Below are positions 1-8,933 of a stretch of 26,805 bases of DNA, piece by piece. The stretch comes from Zygnema circumcarinatum (Eukaryota > Streptophyta > Zygnematophyceae > Zygnematales > Zygnemataceae): assembly GCA_037447605.1 (NCBI GenBank), contig CM074811.1:1914398-1941202 (forward strand). Direction: 5' to 3'. The notes beneath the pieces were generated by a model. It searched no databases. It saw only the letters and a list, made by a program, of their open reading frames with translations, and was not told where the DNA came from. A program made the translations under genes and the position numbers. How positions within the stretch are numbered: the first letter of the stretch is position 1; each line of letters opens with the position of its first letter.

Positions 1-360
1 GGCCACGCCGCGGGCAGGCCGCCTCTCCCCTTCTTCCATAGAGGACGGGCGGGCGGGCCGCGGCGGCTCACTGTCTCGCGGGTCGATGGCCTGAGCGGCG
101 GCTTCGCGCGGGGCGGCGGCGGCGGCAAAGAGGAGGAGCGCCGCCGCGAGAGAGAGAGAGACCGCGCGCGCGCCATCGCGGCCAAGCGCCCGCCGGAGAC
201 ACCAGGGGACGCGGGGGCGGAGGCGGGCAGTATTGAAATAGAGGGGAGAGGAGGGCTGGGTCTCCCTTCGTGTTGACCGGACGTCACGTCACGGCCGCCC
301 TCTGCAGCCAGTTGGGCGTTCAGCCGCCAGCCAGGCAGGACCGCGTAAACTTATCCTAGC
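1..360. other. GC-rich edge region, possible 5' end of a minus-strand gene
   Basis: Very GC-rich, with GGC runs and an (AG)n run near 150-161. On the minus strand an ATG at 174-176 opens a frame that stays open to the window edge (58 codons), rich in Arg, Ser and Pro. It has no recognisable domain. A second minus frame reads as an Ala/Leu-rich hydrophobic stretch followed by a polar segment, but has no nearby ATG. An ACGTCACGTCAC motif at 281-292 resembles bZIP (TGACGTCA-type) sites and would lie upstream of such a gene. A minus-strand gene running off the left edge is possible but not shown. Confidence 0.2.
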
Positions 361-436
361 ACCGACCTATGCTCAAAGTAACCGTACGCACCGCCGCCCG
401 ACCGTACATGTCCGCGCGCGCGGAAACACAAATTCT

Positions 437-500
437 GCGGCCAAATCAATGGACATGGATAAAATCAACATGGGGATCCAAAGCGGTCACTAAGGAATCC
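437..500 (+). repeat. Dispersed repeat, copy A
   Basis: A segment containing ATGGACATGGATAAAATCAA, CATGGGGATCC and a GGTCAC..AAGGA tail. It matches two other places in the window in the same orientation: 9718-9807 and 26253-26347. The copies share the order CCAAATCA/CCATCAAAT, ACATGGATAAA or AAATGGACAAA, CATGGGGAACCACGA and GTCACAAAGGACC, with small indels. Copy B lies inside the 514-bp MITE, so A and C are probably decayed relatives of that element. No termini or target duplication are visible around copy A. Confidence 0.6.
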
Positions 501-1463
501 TTTTCGTCGTTTTGTGCTAGCCGTCCTGCTGTCACCCCCAACTGGATGTACGTCGGGCGGGGGCATTCGTCCTGTCCAGCCAGAGGCTCACTGTCTGTAC
601 ATTGAATTTGTCGTTAGCACCAAGCACAGCCAGGCAGGCAGAGGACAGTTATATACGGAGCTGCCATGTGCGCTCAGTTCAAGCTGGAACGAAACAGCAT
701 CATGGAAAATGATTTACATGGAGGGCGACCAATCCCCCCGGCCCCGCCCGAACCTGAACCTGAACCTGAACCTCCCCCCGCCTGTCCTGGCCCGGGCCGG
801 GCTGGAGGCTCGAAACCCGAGGTTCGTTCGTTGGTTCGTTGCAGCCGGCCGTACGGTATGGTACCCGCGGGCGGGCGGCCGCCTGCCTGGCCAGGCCGGG
901 CCAAGGGCGCCGCGCGCCACGTGGCAAGTGGCACTCGCGGTAGGAGCAGATCCACGAACGTGCGCGCCGAGATTCTCTGCTGAGATTCGTGCAAATCGCA
1001 AAATCCGCGCGATCTGAGCAGGGCTACCAGATTCCGCTGCAGCGGGTCTCAGATTGTTATCAGATTTGGCGTACGGAATGCGGACCGATGGGATCCTGCT
1101 GTGGCGGCTGTCGTGTAGTGTGTTGCATAATGGAGGCACGCAACAGCAGCGAACGGACGGAGGGATCGGACGGCCGGCCGTACCGTACGGCGTGGGGCTA
1201 CTGTAGCATAAAGCCAGTTACAGGGTGCGAGGCCGCTTTTGGATCAGGGGCGCAATATGTCGTTATTCAGGGTTCGGGGTTTTAGGGGGTTTAGGGGCCG
1301 GAATTTCCTTCCTTTCGCCGATGGAGAAAAAGCTTTTTTTGCTACCTACTTTTTTCTTAAACTCTTAGATTCTATTGTGAAGCTGGTCATTCGCTTAATG
1401 GAATATAACGAGTTTTTTGTGGCCCAAGGTCGTTTAAATCATCTCTTTTGGAAGCTGCTGAGC

Positions 1464-1470
<7 letters not shown>
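501..1470. other. Gene-free region upstream of the heptamer array
   Basis: No supported gene. It holds a short (CCTGAA)n hexamer run near 748-772, several GTAC-cored motifs (CGTACG at about 851, 1072 and 1186, and also at 383 just before this stretch), one G-box (CACGTG near 918) and a telomere-like G-run patch at 1269-1297. Open frames here are short, overlap on both strands and match no family I know. Confidence 0.5.
1269..1297 (+). repeat. Telomere-like G-run patch (possible G-quadruplex)
   Basis: Four G-runs of 3-5 bases are separated by TTC, TTTTA and TTTA. The last two units read TTTTAGGGGG and TTTAGGGG, close to the green-plant telomere repeat. The G-rich strand is the plus strand, the same as the DPM3 coding strand, about 670 bp upstream of its ATG. 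Confidence 0.5.
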
Positions 1471-1513
<43 letters not shown>

Positions 1514-1517
1514 TCCC

Positions 1518-1576
<59 letters not shown>

Positions 1577-1581
1577 TCGAC

Positions 1582-1612
<31 letters not shown>

Positions 1613-1874
1613 CCAGTTCCCAGTTCCCAGTTTCTAGTTTCCAGTTTCCAGTTTTCAGTTTCTAGTTTCAACTTTCCAGTTTCCAGTTTCCAGTTTCCGG
1701 TTTCCGGTTTCCGGTTTCCAGTTTCCAGTTTCGACTTTCCAGTTTCTAGTTTCGACTTTCCAGTTTCCAGTTTCTAGTTTCAACTTTCCAGTTTCCAGTT
1801 TCCAGTTTCTAGTTTCCAGTTCCATATTCCAGTTTCCAGTTTCCATTTTGTACTTTCCAGTTTCCAGTTTCCCC
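1471..1874 (+). repeat. Heptamer minisatellite (TTTCCAG)n, about 57 units
   Basis: About 400 bp of tandem 7-bp units with consensus TTTCCAG (CTGGAAA on the other strand). Variants are TTTCGAC, TTTCTAG, TTTCAAC, TTCCCAG and TTTCCGG. Several variants occur in runs (three TTCCCAG near 1608-1630, three TTTCCGG near 1694-1715), and the TTTCTAG/TTTCAAC/TTTCCAG block recurs. This pattern fits local duplication of already diverged units. Several frames are open because 21 bp (three units) encodes a 7-residue repeat, but nothing suggests translation. The array ends about 90 bp before the DPM3 start codon. Confidence 0.95.
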
Positions 1875-1918
1875 GCGAGCGGTTCGGTGTGCGGGGGCGG
1901 GCGCGCAGAGGGGCGGGC

Positions 1919-1942
1919 ATGGCCATGGCGCGGGCGCCCTGA
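1919..1942 (+). promoter_or_regulatory. Short upstream ORF in the DPM3 leader
   Basis: ATG at 1919 opens a seven-codon frame (two ATGs, then TGA at 1940-1942), in frame with DPM3 and ended before it. A further out-of-frame ATG lies at 1945 and overlaps the DPM3 start. If transcription starts upstream of 1919, ribosomes must scan past or reinitiate after these. If it starts after 1945 they are irrelevant. Confidence 0.35.
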
Positions 1943-1966
1943 GGATGGCCGCGTGTTGCCGCAGCC

Positions 1967-3430
1967 ATGCGCCACGTGTACCGGCTGCTCGCGGGGGGGG
2001 GCGCGGCGCTGGCGCTCTGGCTCGGCCTGCTGGCGGCCGACCTGCCGCCCGCGCAGCGCCACGTGGCGGACCTGGTGAGCGCGCCTGCTCCATGTTTGCG
2101 AGGCGTCATATTCCTGCATTTTTTTTTTTTTAGGGTTTGCAGTCGATGGTGCTGCCCGGTATTCAGTGTTTAGTAAGGGTTTCCTGGTTTGCATTAATTT
2201 TTTGAAGGAATTTAGTCATGTGACTACTACGTGGCTATGTCCTCTCCTAAGAAGGCTTAGAAAAGCAGGTCAATAAATAGGTCAATAAATAGGTCAATAA
2301 ATAGGTCAATAAATTTTCAGCAGAGAAAGTGGCACCTACTTCATATGTAGAACATGAAAAGTTGTCAGTGATTTGGTCAAGTCAATGGTGCTGCGGAGGT
2401 CAAGAATTTCCATTAAGCCAAGTACGGTTTTGGTAGACAGAAAAGGTCTACATGCTGATTCGGTTCTATGTATGTCTTTGAAAATTCACTGTCCCGTTTA
2501 ACTGACAAATGTGAGGTAATTTTATTCATTTAAAGCTCTATTTTCTGACAAAGCCCTAAATGCTAATAGACAAGGTGGGGATCCTATGGACGAGAAATTT
2601 TAGTTTACAGTTGGATAAGATGAACCAAATTACGGACCATAAATCCTGCAATGAACTGCTGTAAGCTTTACTGTTCATTAGATCACGAAAGAAAGAGAAA
2701 AGGAGTCTGAGTGCGGAGTCTGTGGTAGTGACAATTAATAATGATGATTATGATGATTAAGGGGCAGTTTGAAAGACTCTACCAGATGCCGAATTCACTT
2801 CATGAATTGCGGCTTCTATGGGCTATTTGACACTTTTATGCTCCAAATGCCCAGCATTGTGCTCAAATATCTGATAAGAAATGACTTTCAAAGTCAAGAA
2901 AGGCTCCTCCAAAGGCAAACTGTCTGATGTAGAAGAGGGGTGCTTTGAACTGGGCCTGCACAGTTGCCTCTCTATGCGCTTATGGCGCTAGCCTTCTATG
3001 GGCTGGCAATGCTCGGTTATGGCATCATGGTCTTCCCAACATGCCCCTATGAAGCAGAACTGCTGCAGCAGGTACGCTTCTATTCATACTCGCTGCGCTG
3101 TCTTGTCTTGTCATTCGGTGGAGTGAAGCGCACTCATGGAAATGAACTGCATTTTTCTTGTTGGATTCGGGTCATGGAAATTTTCATATGTGACATGCTT
3201 CCGCCCGTATTCAAGACGAGCACAGGACGGCCTATACCTGGAATCCACTCTGCACACTGTGTTTCCATTAGCTGCTCCTTTGAATGGTTTCGATGTTCAT
3301 CTGCAAAGTTCAGAAGGCTTCAACATGCTCAGGGAAGGAACTCTTCACTCTTATGCAGGACATTCGCGAGGCAAATGAATACTTCCAGAAGCATGGAGTC
3401 AACGTGGGCCTTGCAAAGCCCACTTCGTGA
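1967..3430 (+). CDS. DPM3: Dolichol-phosphate mannosyltransferase subunit 3 (3 exons, 95 aa)
   Basis: Exons 1967-2074, 2964-3071 and 3359-3430, all joined in phase 0 with GT-AG introns (GTGAGC..CAG, GTACGC..CAG). DPM3 is the small ER-membrane subunit that anchors and stabilises the catalytic DPM1 subunit, which makes dolichol-phosphate-mannose for N-glycans, GPI anchors and O-mannosylation. The predicted protein begins MRHVYRLL, has hydrophobic segments at about residues 5-24 and 37-59, then the family hallmark FPTCPYEAELLQQDI and a helical tail EYFQKHGVNVG. This matches the plant DPMS3 layout (about 89 residues in Arabidopsis, from memory). The start is supported by an in-frame TGA upstream at 1940. 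Exon 1 is GC-rich and contains two CACGTG hexamers (1972 and 2060) within the coding sequence. Intron 1 carries a 12-bp tandem repeat. The heptamer array is its immediate upstream neighbour. Confidence 0.93.
2268..2314 (+). repeat. 12-bp tandem repeat in DPM3 intron 1
   Basis: Four copies of GGTCAATAAATA, the last one base short. They are perfect, so probably recent. The tract lies wholly inside intron 1 (2075-2963). Confidence 0.9.
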
Positions 3431-5334
3431 CATGGAAGCATGCTCATTCTCAGTCACAGCTTGCAGCAGCTCTTGATGACTTGAACTCCAAGTATGATTG
3501 AAATGGCGAAACTGACATCGTATTCCATGTAACGCCCCCTTCATTTGTGTCAGAAAAGCTCCAGCATTAGTGCCTGTCTAATACTCATTTGCTGCAGTTT
3601 AAGGCCAAAAATGCGTAAAAAGTGCAGAGGCTGCATGCGGCATCAAATCCTTTGGAAGGAGCCGACGGTCTGAACTGCCCGCATAGACGTTTCCCCTGAG
3701 CCGTTGGATATTGTCAGAGATTTCACAATAACGGACTATGCTGGAATCTGCTTATGGGTACACATGGGAGCGTGCTGATAAGCAGTGGGAAGCAGAGGCG
3801 GTTCGTTACAGGCTCGGCATTCTAATTTCAGAGGTGATCCTTCTGTAATCTTCCTTGTTCAGGCTAGATCTGATCGCAGTTCAGGCAATGTCCTACACCC
3901 TTCTTTTTTGTATAGGGGGCCTTTTTTGTGGTGTCCACTATGACGGACTAGATTTCTGCTTTTTTATTTTATGGTGACTTAGTCCAAATCAGTAGGCCAG
4001 TGATCCAGGGATTTTTTTTTGCTTATGGCAGTGAGAGAGGATACTGTCCACAACTTTGCCCCCTCCAAGACTGCAGATGGCTCAGTGGGTGGAGCTGCCG
4101 CTAGATGTGACCCTGCGCCCATCCTGTGCCTGTGCCCTGTGCCCTGTGTCCCATTCAAGCTCGCTCCTGACTGCCTGCCCTCCATATCTTGGTTGCTATG
4201 CTATGCTCATGTCGTTCGTTTTGGATGTTTGGGAAAGGAACACCTTTTGCTGTTTTTTTCCCTTCAAGCTTTGCATGCAAGAGGCGAGATGAGATGATAC
4301 TGCAGAACAACCTCACTACCCTCAAATCCCTCCAGAGACAATAAAGCTCCCCCATGCAAAGCTCCCCCCTCTCTCCACTCGGTCCCAGTACACACATTCC
4401 AAAAGGCGTTCAAGCAACAGAGGCTCCCAAGGAAAGGGCAACTTCCGAAATCACATAGGACCCGGGAGGGAGAAACACACCAAGGTGAAATGTGGACGAG
4501 CCGAAGCAACGCAGGAATGACTAAGAAAACTGGCGGCCCACAGGCCCAGTCCGATCCCATGCACACATGCCGTGCATAGAAGTTCCAACGCTGAAAACGA
4601 CGGGCATGGAGAGTCCTACACACACTATTCCTTCGCTGCAAACTTATTGTCAAATTCCACGTGACATGAATTCTACGATTGACAAGGAAGCTAATAATTA
4701 CTACATGTAATATTATTTTGCAAGATAAAGCTTGCTAATGTGACAGCACCTTTGCTCTTCTCTGCCAGCTGCTCTCTTCTGGCCATTGACGAGACCAAAG
4801 CAGCACAGCAGATACATCTAACCTGCACTCAACTCAATGGAGCCCCTCCGAGCCCCTTTTGCAGGAAAAGATTCCTCTGCAGGACTCAAAATAAGTTCCT
4901 ATCCTCCGCTCAGCAGAGAGGCGGCAACCCTGCTTTCCCCGACTCCTTTCGGTTCAGCTGTACATGTCGGAGGCCCTGGTCAGAGGGTCAAAACCCAACC
5001 CTAAAATTGGGCGAGCAAAGCCATGCAGAGTGACAGTTTCGCTTGACTCTAATGGAAAACTGTGGCATGTCGCGCTGAGAGCGCTGAGTTATCTAAAGTG
5101 AGGGTGGTGTGAACAATGAGAGGGAATTAAATAGACAAAGGGAGGGAGAGTCTTCTCAAGACACGGCGGAAGGGAGAATGGGGGAGGGGGGATTGTGCGG
5201 CTTGCACAAAGGAAGAAGGAGTTCCGCATGACGGAATGCAACTTGGGGTGAAAGTGAGGAGAAAAGATACTATCCTGCCTCCTATGTTCTACATCTCAAA
5301 AAGTGGCCAGAAGCCTGTTCTAGCTCGTTCCCTC
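3431..5334. other. Convergent intergenic region between DPM3 and the MYB gene
   Basis: It contains the 3' flanks of DPM3 (+) and of the MYB gene (-). No further gene is supported. A minus-strand frame at 4264-4653 (about 129 codons) is Cys/Trp-rich without a known domain and is probably chance or MYB 3' flank. There are T-runs near 3906, 4012 and 4252, and a small TGCCCTG-type tandem near 4127-4152. Confidence 0.5.
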
Positions 5335-8300
5335 TCACTGGGAGAGGTCCAAAGAGGCCCCCCCATTGATGCCCTGCTCTCCTGCAGATGGGTCCGGCAT
5401 CCGATTGTCGAGAGAGGGCCACTCGTTGGCGAGAAAGCGCAGGAGGGAGGACCCGTCAGAGGAGGTGGCGGCACCTCCAGGGAAGGGGGGGGGAGGGCCC
5501 TCCATGGCCCCCCCTGTGGTTTGACTGCGGCTCAGAGAGAGGCTCTCACTGAGGGAGAGAGAAGCAGAGCGGGGACGCAGACGGTCGGGAGGAAGGCGGG
5601 AGGCGCCGGCGGTAACCTGAAGGCCGAGAGAGAGAGGGGAAGAGGGGCCTCTATCTTCTAAGTAGGAGGCGAACTCGGGAGGGGAGTGTGCGGGCTGTGC
5701 CGAAGGGAAAGGGAGAGAGGTAGAGGGAGAAGGTCCTTTGGGATGTGCAAGTGTGGGGTCCATGAGGTGAGCCCACTGGGAGCCCCTACTGAGAGACGAA
5801 AGCTCAAGAATAGGACCTCCTGAGGCATGCAGATTTGCACTATGGCTGCCGAGAGAGCTGAAAGCATGGAGCTGTTGGGGGTCAAGCTGGTTGAGAGGGG
5901 AAACATCTCCTCCCATGAGGTGGGAGGCTCCCACTTGAGCTGCATCGTTGCGGGAGAGAGAGGCCGCATGGTTTTTGAAGAAGGCGAGGTTGCTGCTGAG
6001 ACGAGAGAGGTTGGGGTTGGGACCCCGGTTGCGAGAGAAGGTGGGGAGGGAGGAGCCCTCCGGAGAGTGCAGGCCGGGGAGGGACATATTGTAGGGAGCG
6101 AGGCCGGACATTTGGCTCACGTTGGAAGAGAGGCCCCCCAAATGTGGGTTATGGCCTCCCTCTAGTGAGGCAAAGCCGGGAATGTCTCCAATAGGGACTG
6201 AAAGTCCCCCCGTTCCCTGACCGTTGTCAAGGGGAGCGAGACCGGACACATTGCTGTGGTGAGGGAGGCCTCCCATCTGCGCTTCCATGGCAGAGAGAGG
6301 GCCCCCGCGGCCAAAAAACGAGCCGTTCAGCCGCATGAAGTTGGCGAGTAACTCTTGGTCAGAAAGGAGCTCCTCCCTCCCGCGTCCATCTCCCAACAAG
6401 CCTCCTCCTCCTCCTCCTCCGTTCCGGGGGAAGGAGCGCATCTCTCCAAACCCGTTCAAGTGGTCCCCTCCCCCGTCACTCCCTCCCTCCATGTCTCCCA
6501 TAGCTGCCCCCCCCCCCACTCCCGTCAGTCCTCTATGAAGCCCCATCCCTCCCACTCCCACTCCCACTCCCACTCCCACCCCTCCCAGAGGACCCGAGTG
6601 CAGAGCCGCTGCCAATCCGCTCTCATGCCCCCCCAACCGTCCCGCGTCAAAGACCATGGCGTCTAACTCCGTGTTCAGCGAACAAGGGGGGGCAGAGGCC
6701 CCCCTATGCAGCCCGCTTCCCCCTCCCTCTCCCATAGACGAAGGTCGCATAGAGGTAGGGCTCGAGCAGCTCAGACTCGACGACCCGGAACGCTCAAGGC
6801 GGGCCATAGAGCTCGGCTTCAAGAAGGAATGGGCCTGCATTGCTCCCGGGTCGGCCATCTGAGAGACTTCAAAAGACTGCTTTCTCTGCATAAGGGACCC
6901 TATCCCATTGTCTCCCAAGGAGCCCCTTTGGGAGCCTCCCTCCTCCATGTAGGCCATCCCTCCCCCTGTATCCCACAACCCGAGTTTCCGCTTCTGCCCC
7001 CCTCCTGTGAGTGCGAGAATCTTCTCCTCCAACGAAAAGCCGTCTCCCTCCACTCCCTCCTCCCCCCTACCCCCTCCCTGCATCCCAAAGTGCCCTCCAG
7101 AGGGCTGCGGGAGGCTCCATGGCCCTCCACCCTGAGGGAGGAGAGGGAGAGGGAGGGAGAGACCGGAGGGAGAGTGCAGGGGGGGGTCCACTGTGGAGGA
7201 GTGCGCGGCCCCCGTAGCGATGGAGAGTGCCCAGCGGCACATGGGGAGGTCGGCGTTGGGAGAGAGAGGGGGGACTCTCCCTCCCTCCACCCGCCGGGGG
7301 GGGCCCTTTGGGACACTGCTCTGCTGCGCGTGGTCGGCAATGGCGGAGGTGACTGTGGCGGTGCCTACACCGAAAGCTGCGGCGGCTTTGATGTCCGACT
7401 CCTGCAGGAGAGGGAGAGGAGAGAGGGGGGAGAGGAGGGAGAGGAGGGAGAGGAGAGGGAGGAGAGGAGAGGTTACACGGGGAGCTTTCAAGGAGAAAGG
7501 GGGGTAAATGAAGAGTAGGCGGGGGGAAGGGGGAAGTGGGAGGGAGAGACGAGAGGGAAGGGAGGGGGAAACCTGGGGGTCGAGAAGGATCTTCTGCAGG
7601 AGCTCCGTATACTCTTTCTTCAGAGTCACGTTCCAGTGGTTCTGCGAGGAAAGGGAGAGCAGCTCGACGCTCAGCACAGCCGCCATGGAAGAATGAGAGA
7701 AGCAAGGGCGGAGGGAGAGGAAGGGAGGGGGAGGGAGAGGGAGGAGGGACCTTGATGGCGCTGTCAGTGCGGCCCTGCAGCTGCTTGGCGATGAGGGACC
7801 ACCGCGGGCCGTGCTTCGCGTAGCCCAACACAATCACACGGTTCTCCGCCTCCTTGAACGTCTCCTTGTTCACCTGCATGCGAGAGGGAGACAATGAGAA
7901 GAGGGAGACTGAGAGTGGGGAGAAGGTGAGGGAGAAAGAGACTGGGAGAGAGAGAGGAGGGGAGAGGGAGACCGTGTCTGTGAAGGGGAGGGGGACAGTG
8001 AGAGGGAGCGGGAGGAAGAAGAGAGACGGTAGTATTGAGCATCAAACCTAAATGTAGGGAAGGAAACAATTTATGCAAGGGAGACTGTGAGAGGGAGAGG
8101 AAGACTGAGAGAAAGAGTGGGAGGGAGAGAGAGGGAGACGGTGAGGGCGAGATAGAGGGAAAGGGAGAGGGACGCTGGGAGAGGCCGAGTGAGACAAGGG
8201 AAGTGGGAGACTGTGCGAGGGAGAGGGGAAGGAGCTGAGGGGGAGACAATGAAGGGAGGGGAGGAGATCTGGAAAAGAGAAGGACGGGGGTGCGGAGAAA

Positions 8301-8691
8301 CGGGCTGAAAGGCGCAGGACGGGGAAATGCATGTATGCGGTGCGCGCCCTTAGCCACCCTCTCCCACCCCCACGCAGCGAGCAGGAGCCTTGGAGAGGAG
8401 AACGCGGGAGGCCCTCTCAGCCCTACCTCCCTCCTTCCCTCCCTCCCTCCCCTCCTCCCTCCCTCCCTCCCTCCCTCTCCCTCTCGGGCAGGGCGGGCGG
8501 CCGCGGGCGCGCACCTGCGGGTCGAGGTGGTTGACCCAGCGCAGGCGGCAGCTCTTGGCGGTGCGGCCCTGCAGGCCCTCCTGCGCGGCGAGGCGGCTCC
8601 AGTTCTTGGCGCCCATGCGCGCAACGAGGCGCCGCAGCGTCAGGTCCTCCTTCCGGCTCCATGGGCCCTTCACCTCCCCCGCCGCGCGCAT
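5335..8691 (-). CDS. R2R3-MYB transcription factor with long low-complexity C-terminus (4 exons, about 811 aa)
   Basis: Exons in coding order: 8691-8515, 7873-7751, 7641-7573, 7401-5335, all joined in phase 0 at GT-AG sites. R2 is residues 8-59, with Trp11, Trp31 and Trp52 and recognition-helix core AKSCRLRWVNHL. R3 is about 60-106, with Phe65 in place of the first Trp (usual in R2R3-MYBs), Trp84 and Trp103, and core GRTDSAIKNHWN. The protein is therefore a nuclear DNA-binding regulator. The R2 linker EGLQGRT is one residue longer than many plant MYBs. Residues 124-811 are rich in Gly, Ser, Leu and Pro, with a Gly-Val run near the (CCCACT)n tract and a poly-Gly run, ending SLLRFLANEW...LDLSQ. 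I do not recognise that tail and cannot assign a MYB subgroup. The tail is one open 2067-nt exon; a further intron cannot be excluded. The ATG at 8691 was chosen because R2 begins seven codons later. The frame stays open upstream through the telomere-like repeats but without a nearby ATG. Confidence 0.88.
6551..6580. repeat. (CCCACT)n microsatellite in MYB exon 4
   Basis: Five hexamers on the plus strand, read on the minus strand as AGTGGG and encoding a Gly-Val run. Because the unit is a multiple of three, copy-number change would preserve the frame and only lengthen the dipeptide run. Confidence 0.85.
7874..8514 (-). repeat. Pyrimidine-rich MYB intron 1, including a (CCCT)n tract
   Basis: Nearly the whole 641-nt intron is C/T on the coding (minus) strand and G/A on the plus strand, interrupted by short mixed stretches. 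At 8427-8484 the bias flips: the plus strand becomes CCCT/CCT repeats, so the transcript there is purine-rich. The neighbouring intron 3 is similarly biased. Mirror-symmetric purine/pyrimidine runs of this kind can form triplex (H-DNA) structures; that is inference. Confidence 0.6.
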
Positions 8692-8704
8692 CCTGCCCGC
8701 CTGC

Positions 8705-8748
8705 AACCCTAACCCTAACCCTAATCCTAACCCCTGAACCCTAACCCC
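8705..8748 (-). repeat. Interstitial telomere-like repeat next to the MYB start codon
   Basis: On the plus strand: three perfect AACCCT units, then AATCCT, AACCCCT, GAACCCT and AACCCC. On the minus strand, which is the MYB sense strand, this is a run of TTAGGG-like units with at least five G-runs of three or more. It ends 13 bases before the ATG at 8691. It is either 5' leader sequence or promoter. The G-rich sense strand could fold into a G-quadruplex in DNA or RNA. Confidence 0.9.
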
Positions 8749-8860
8749 TCCGCGAGCGCTCCGGGCCCGCCATGCCGCCCCGCACGCCCGCCCGCGCGCG
8801 CGCCGTCAGCCCTACGTTCCGCCGCGGAGGGAGGGAGAGAGGGAGGGGAAGCGCTGCGGG

Positions 8861-8933
8861 GCGCCACGTGGCGCGGGCAACGGCCGGGGACGGGGGCTCT
8901 GGCGCGGGGCGGCGCGCGTGCAGGCGCCACGTG
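8861..8933. promoter_or_regulatory. Paired G-boxes upstream of the MYB gene
   Basis: A perfect 14-bp palindrome GCGCCACGTGGCGC at 8861-8874 and a second GCGCCACGTGGC at 8925-8936 lie about 175-240 bp upstream of the MYB ATG. CACGTG with a GCC/GGC flank is the classic plant G-box bound by bZIP, bHLH and PIF-type factors. Function is inferred from motif and position only. Confidence 0.45.

Noticed and set aside
1-176. Partial minus-strand CDS at the left edge
   Set aside because: Only a 58-codon GC-driven frame without a domain; kept as a note in the edge region rather than called a gene.
1471-1874. Possible CRISPR array
   Set aside because: Units are contiguous 7-mers without spacers, in a eukaryotic gene context.
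1239-2194. Open frames through the heptamer array on both strands, giving proteins of repeated SSFQFPV or LETGNWK
   Set aside because: Three 7-bp units make 21 bp with no stop in most frames, so the frames follow from the repeat itself. They differ on both strands and have no domain outside the repeat.
4264-4653. 129-codon minus-strand Cys/Trp-rich frame
   Set aside because: No family resemblance or signal peptide, and no splice context; probably MYB 3' flank.
6706-7518. Plus-strand 270-codon frame antisense to MYB exon 4
   Set aside because: Composition-driven shadow of a biased coding exon, with no recognisable domain.
7402-7833. Minus-strand reading of the MYB tail extended upstream as a single 832-codon ORF
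   Set aside because: The upstream part crosses introns 2 and 3. Splicing at clear GT-AG sites instead restores R3 and the NHWN motif.
8705-8748. True chromosome end
   Set aside because: Only about seven degenerate units, with unique sequence and genes on both sides, so it is interstitial.
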